In this document: piece after piece, positions 60,358-64,000 of the stretch
Numbering within the stretch: position 1 is the stretch's first letter
Layout: every line of letters starts with the position of its first letter
Source: Anseranas semipalmata
Lineage: Eukaryota > Chordata > Aves > Anseriformes > Anseranatidae
Reading direction: 5' to 3'
Assembly (NCBI GenBank): GCA_013399115.1
Contig: VXAA01001151.1
Coordinates: forward strand, 988,468 to 1,052,467
Length of the DNA: 64,000 bases
Made by a program: the position numbers and the translations under genes
The notes under the pieces: generated by a model
Databases searched by the model: none
Told to the model about the DNA's origin: nothing
Seen by the model: the letters and a program-made list of their open reading frames with translations, nothing else

Positions 60358-63300
60358 CTGAAAAAAAAAAAAAAAATGTAAAATAAGGGAAATGACAAGC
60401 CAAGAGTTGATGAGTGTTTTTTATCTGACACTATTCCAACAGTATTTGTTAGATAAAGCACATTTTTCTGAAAATTTTCTAAGTACTGATAAAACACAAA
60501 TTTAATCATTTTAATCAGGCAAGTGAACTGAAAAGGAGTTCACCCAGGCTTACATACAAAGTCTGTGATTCAGTCAGTACAGTACCACAAACATCTTGCA
60601 CATTAACAAGTACTAACATTAAGCAGAAGGACAGATCACCTGGACAGATTACCATCTAATTTCTTCCGAGGTCCAGTATCAGCACTCTTCAGTCCGTCCC
60701 TTCAAAAGCTTCTTTCTAGGAACATTCACACTGGAAGTGACTGCAAGCAGCAACCCTCACAAATATCACTTCAATGGAGGAAGATCTTGGAATCCCTATC
60801 AGATAACAGCACTCTCCCAAAAGTAGACTCTTAAGGCTCTTCCAAAGTAGCTCTGAAGGGGAATGGGGATCCAACTGGCAACTCCTGAGAGCAAAACTCT
60901 TTATACAGGTGGTCACAATGGTGCTTGAATGTTAGCACAGTTCAGCTGCAGGGAGTTAATGAATGATGAGTCAGAGCAAGAGAATCTCTGGGGTAGAATT
61001 GAGTCTCTTAAACTCTCCACCACAGACATACATTTAGAGGGTTTTCCTGACTGGCTTTGGTCCATGCTACAAAACAAGACAATATGTCTAACATCCAAGG
61101 AAAAAAAAATTAGAAAAACAAGAATGAGGAAAAATACAAGATGGCTAATATCCTGAAACTATGTAAAGGCAGCACTTCATCCTTAACAACAGAGCCACCT
61201 TAAGCTTGCCTCGTTAACTCTACAGTCAGAGATGCAAGAATAGGAAAGATTAGGCTGGAAGAAGTTGGTGACCGCTTTGGGATTTAGCATTTCTGTGATA
61301 CACCCTACCAAACACTGAGATCACAGGCAACTAGACTCTGCTAAACTATGCAAGCCGGTTCCAGAAGTGCAGGCAATTCCTTGGAGATGAGAGGAATGAA
61401 GGACATTGATGTATGCGGGTCCAAGAGATTCCATGAACAGAATATGCATCTCAGCCAGTAAGTGCCTGATGAAATCCAAAAAGGATCTGAAATCTTCTTT
61501 GATGACTCACAGGGAAGGGTTAGGTTGAAACTCAGAATAAACTGGTACTACAAATCCCTGGTGACATTAACACAGACTCCTCCCTGTAGATGGGAGAGCT
61601 GGACACCATTTGCAGCATTCCTTGCTCTTACTGAAGGAGGAAAGAACTGAAAAAGGTAGGAATCGTTCAATGTGGGCTTTTGACCAAAAATTAGTTGCAA
61701 TAGGATAGTCAGGAGATGTTTTCATTTTCTGAAGACCACCTCAGAGGGATGATTCTGTTATACTACCGAAAAAAGAAAATTCCACTTCTGAACTGCAAGC
61801 ATCTTGGGGGCATTTGCCAAGTTTACACATGGCATTAAAACCCTTAATGGCATTAAGAGCTGTGTAACACAGCTGTGAGGAATCTCTCCTGTTGACTTCA
61901 TAGGGAGAGCATTCTGCAGGAAGGTGAATAGTTAAGTCTTTCCAGTACTGGAGAGAGGGACAGTTTAAAAGTAGAAGTGTTCCCTCTCCAACACTCCAAC
62001 AGGTTCCTTTAAGAACTCAAAGGGAAGGAGAAAAACGGGATGGGCAGAGTTGGAAGTAGGTTGCCTGACTCCAAGAACACAAAGCTCTGGAACACATTGT
62101 TCTGGAATAACTATTTCTGTTTGCAGCTGGCATGGCATTTTAGTCACAGATGCTGCACTCCTGTCTTCCCCAAAATAAAAGAACACAAGGGGTCTGCCAA
62201 GATGAAGTCAAAAAAACTGCTTAGGGTACCAAACCAAGGAAGAAAGAGGGTAACAGAAGCAGAGTAAAACAGATCAGAATGACAGACAAAATTTAATGCA
62301 GCCATAACAAGCAGCCACAGCTATTTCTTTCAGCATAGAAAGAGTTACTGTTGGCTCATTAGAAAAAAAAAATATATATATATATATATATCTCACTTGA
62401 AAAGTATTCATTGCAACATTAGAAACAAAAGAACAGAGTACATAAAATTTTATAAATTATATACGCCCCTGTACATGGAATTAAAAACTGGTAGTTTTTT
62501 TCATTTAAATCTTACAAAGTAATAATGTAATAACATATAACATGCACCACATTACCAAGCCATAAAGAATGCCGAGCACATACACTCATTTCTTAAGAAT
62601 GCCATGTCATATTGCCATTTGCTCTCAAAACAAACAGAAAAGTGCAATAAAAGCTTCAGGGATAACAGAAAAAAAAAGAAGTTATCTAATTACAATAGGA
62701 AGTCTGCCAGGTGACTGCATTTTACTGACGTCAACTGAAAAATATTGAAAATACCCAGTCTTCTACACTGCCGTTTCCAATACCACATCTTCAGAGAAGT
62801 TTCCCAAACTTTTATTATCTGGTAAAAGGTTAGCAAACTGCTGAAAATTATAGGAACAATCTTCCCATAGAAAACTTAAATACCTCTGCAAAGAGTAAAG
62901 CTATGGTCAGAAAAGCAAACGGGAATTTTAAATGAATAAAGAATATGACAGAAAAATTTATGTACAGACACATTTGAAGTGCAGTGCTGGCAATCACATC
63001 CCAAAAATTGGTATTTCAGAATCCGAAAGGATTGAAAGAAAGGAACAAGAATACTTGTAATCACAGCAAAACTATCACATGAGCAACAGGACCAAGCAAT
63101 CCTCTCTTGAACCAAGCATCCAGTGTAATGATACACCACATCATGTGGCACAAGAATGTCCTAAATGAGACAGAAATTGCAATCAACAGCTGGTGCATAT
63201 AAGGAAGACGCACAGGTCTGTTAGATGCATCTTTAGGGCTGCTGACACAAAAAAGCAGACTGGAGGAAAGCAAGCACAGTTATACCAGATTAGACTTTGT

Positions 63301-63897
63301 CATCAGAGAAACCAGAAAAACAGGCCCGTTAATTATGCATGCACAATGTTGACTGAGATAGATGACAGAAGGGGAAAGTACCCAAAAGGTAGAAAAGGAA
63401 TGAAATAAAGCCCTTGTGTTCGGCACAAAAATAAAAGGAGGGCTTTGGTGAAGGTGTCAAAATCCAGAAAAGTACATTCAGCAAGAAAAATCAAGCAACA
63501 GATGACTCTAGTTAAAGAGAAGGCAATCAATGTGACAGCTGATATCGTCTCCCTTCTATTCCATATGACAACTTTGTGTGTTGGATAAATACTGGAAGGG
63601 GAACACTTTCTAGTTCCATATGGCATGGGACAAATATACTCCTAGAGTGTCCATGTAGCTGCACTCAGAACAATATGATTTCACCGTGTTGTTTTTTTGT
63701 TTCGTTTTGCTTTAACTAGTGTCTTAATGACAACTCATTACAACCTCCAGCACCCTGGTTTTAGAAACCATACCACAAAGCATGACTCTAACGCAATTAA
63801 TAAAACCAGTAGATAAATACTTGCCCTGGGTTTGTCATTCTCCTAAAAGGAATGCTAGGCTAATTAACAAAGTAATTACTTTAAAAAAAATACTTAC
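60358..63897 (-). other. ATRN intron between CUB and EGF exons
   Basis: 3540-bp intron with donor GTAAGTA and acceptor T16CAG. The part 60640-62270 is richer in G+C and looks like old interspersed repeat or unique sequence that I cannot name. A TA microsatellite lies at 62372-62391. No other gene seen. Confidence 0.82.
62372..62391. repeat. (TA)10 microsatellite
   Basis: Uninterrupted AT/TA tract preceded by an A-run. Confidence 0.93.
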
Positions 63898-64000
63898 GAA
63901 TAAAAAATGTTAAACCCGGTTAGGTTATAAGCAGCATCACTAAAAAAGTGTAGCAGTGCATAGCCAGATGTAGTAACTACTTCAGGAACAGTTTCATTTC
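63898..64000 (-). CDS. ATRN: ATRN exon: C-terminal end of the CUB domain (cut by window edge)
   Basis: Read from the window edge, the minus strand gives NETVPEVVTTSGYALLHFFS followed by DAAYNLTGFNIFYS. The run ALLHFFSDAAYNLTGF is a typical CUB-domain last strand. CUB domains are extracellular beta-sandwiches for protein binding. Two N-glycosylation sequons are visible (NET, NLT). The exon ends in TTC followed by donor GTAAGTA at 63891-63897. Two bases (TC) of a Ser codon carry over, and the next exon at 60357 supplies A. The 5' part of the exon lies beyond base 64000, so its acceptor and length are unknown. Confidence 0.9.

Larger units (their letters stand above)
1..64000 (-). other. ATRN: ATRN (attractin) gene body, central part
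   Basis: Ten minus-strand exons with matching splice phases encode, in order, CUB end, EGF-like modules, six kelch blades, a Cys-rich linker and a PSI domain. That is the attractin architecture. Attractin is a large glycoprotein, either single-pass membrane-bound or secreted; in mammals it acts as an accessory receptor for agouti in pigmentation and energy balance and is needed for myelin maintenance. The PSI exon reads [19 protein letters not shown], which fits ATRN as I remember it and not the paralogue ATRNL1. Coding sequence visible is 1583 bp with no internal stop. Both gene ends are outside the window, so no promoter, start codon, stop codon or poly(A) site of the gene is visible. Confidence 0.93.

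Noticed and set aside
1..64000. CRISPR arrays, operons, phage or plasmid genes
   Set aside because: No direct-repeat/spacer layout and no prokaryotic-type gene spacing; the window is a spliced vertebrate gene.

Overview
This window is vertebrate nuclear DNA, most likely from a bird. The repeats point to birds: several CR1 LINE copies in typical avian 3'-tail form, an avian-type solo LTR remnant, and few simple-repeat expansions. Genes are split by AT-rich introns of 1 to 13 kb. Nothing bacterial, plasmid-like or CRISPR-like was seen.

One gene explains all the coding signal: attractin (ATRN, the mahogany gene), read on the minus strand across the whole window. Ten consecutive coding exons are visible, from high to low coordinates. 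They encode the end of the CUB domain (63898-64000, cut by the window edge), two EGF-like modules (60149-60357, completed in the next exon), a six-bladed kelch propeller (49225-49399, 47958-48045, 35769-36024, 27754-27937, 22609-22763, 9125-9209 and the start of 7060-7268), a cysteine-rich linker (rest of 7060-7268) and a PSI domain (4416-4534). Every exon junction keeps the reading frame and no internal stop was found, so the locus looks intact. The first exons and everything after this PSI (second PSI, C-type lectin, laminin-EGF modules, membrane segment, tail) lie outside the window.

Introns carry the remaining content. The 11.9-kb intron at 36025-47957 is a repeat hotspot: an LTR-like remnant, a fairly young CR1 with open frame on both sides of an assembly gap, an older CR1 end about 50 bp downstream, a much older LINE relic and a GC-rich block. 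The 10.7-kb intron at 49400-60148 holds another ancient CR1 relic, a CR1 tail, a second GC-rich block and a compound TA/CA/GA ... TG microsatellite. The 5-kb intron at 22764-27753 has a minus-strand CR1 broken by a second assembly gap. The 13.4-kb intron at 9210-22608 has a divergent pair of tRNA-like SINE heads, a CpG-retaining patch and a palindromic NF-kB-type site.

I found no new multigene system. The best leads are at the level of splicing and repeats: a GC-AG intron, a weak donor on a frame-breaking 88-bp exon, an intron-retention frame that ends in a hydrophobic poly-Leu tail, the paired tRNA-like elements, and two CpG-rich patches in introns. Assignments rest on reading translations and remembered family features; no search was run.
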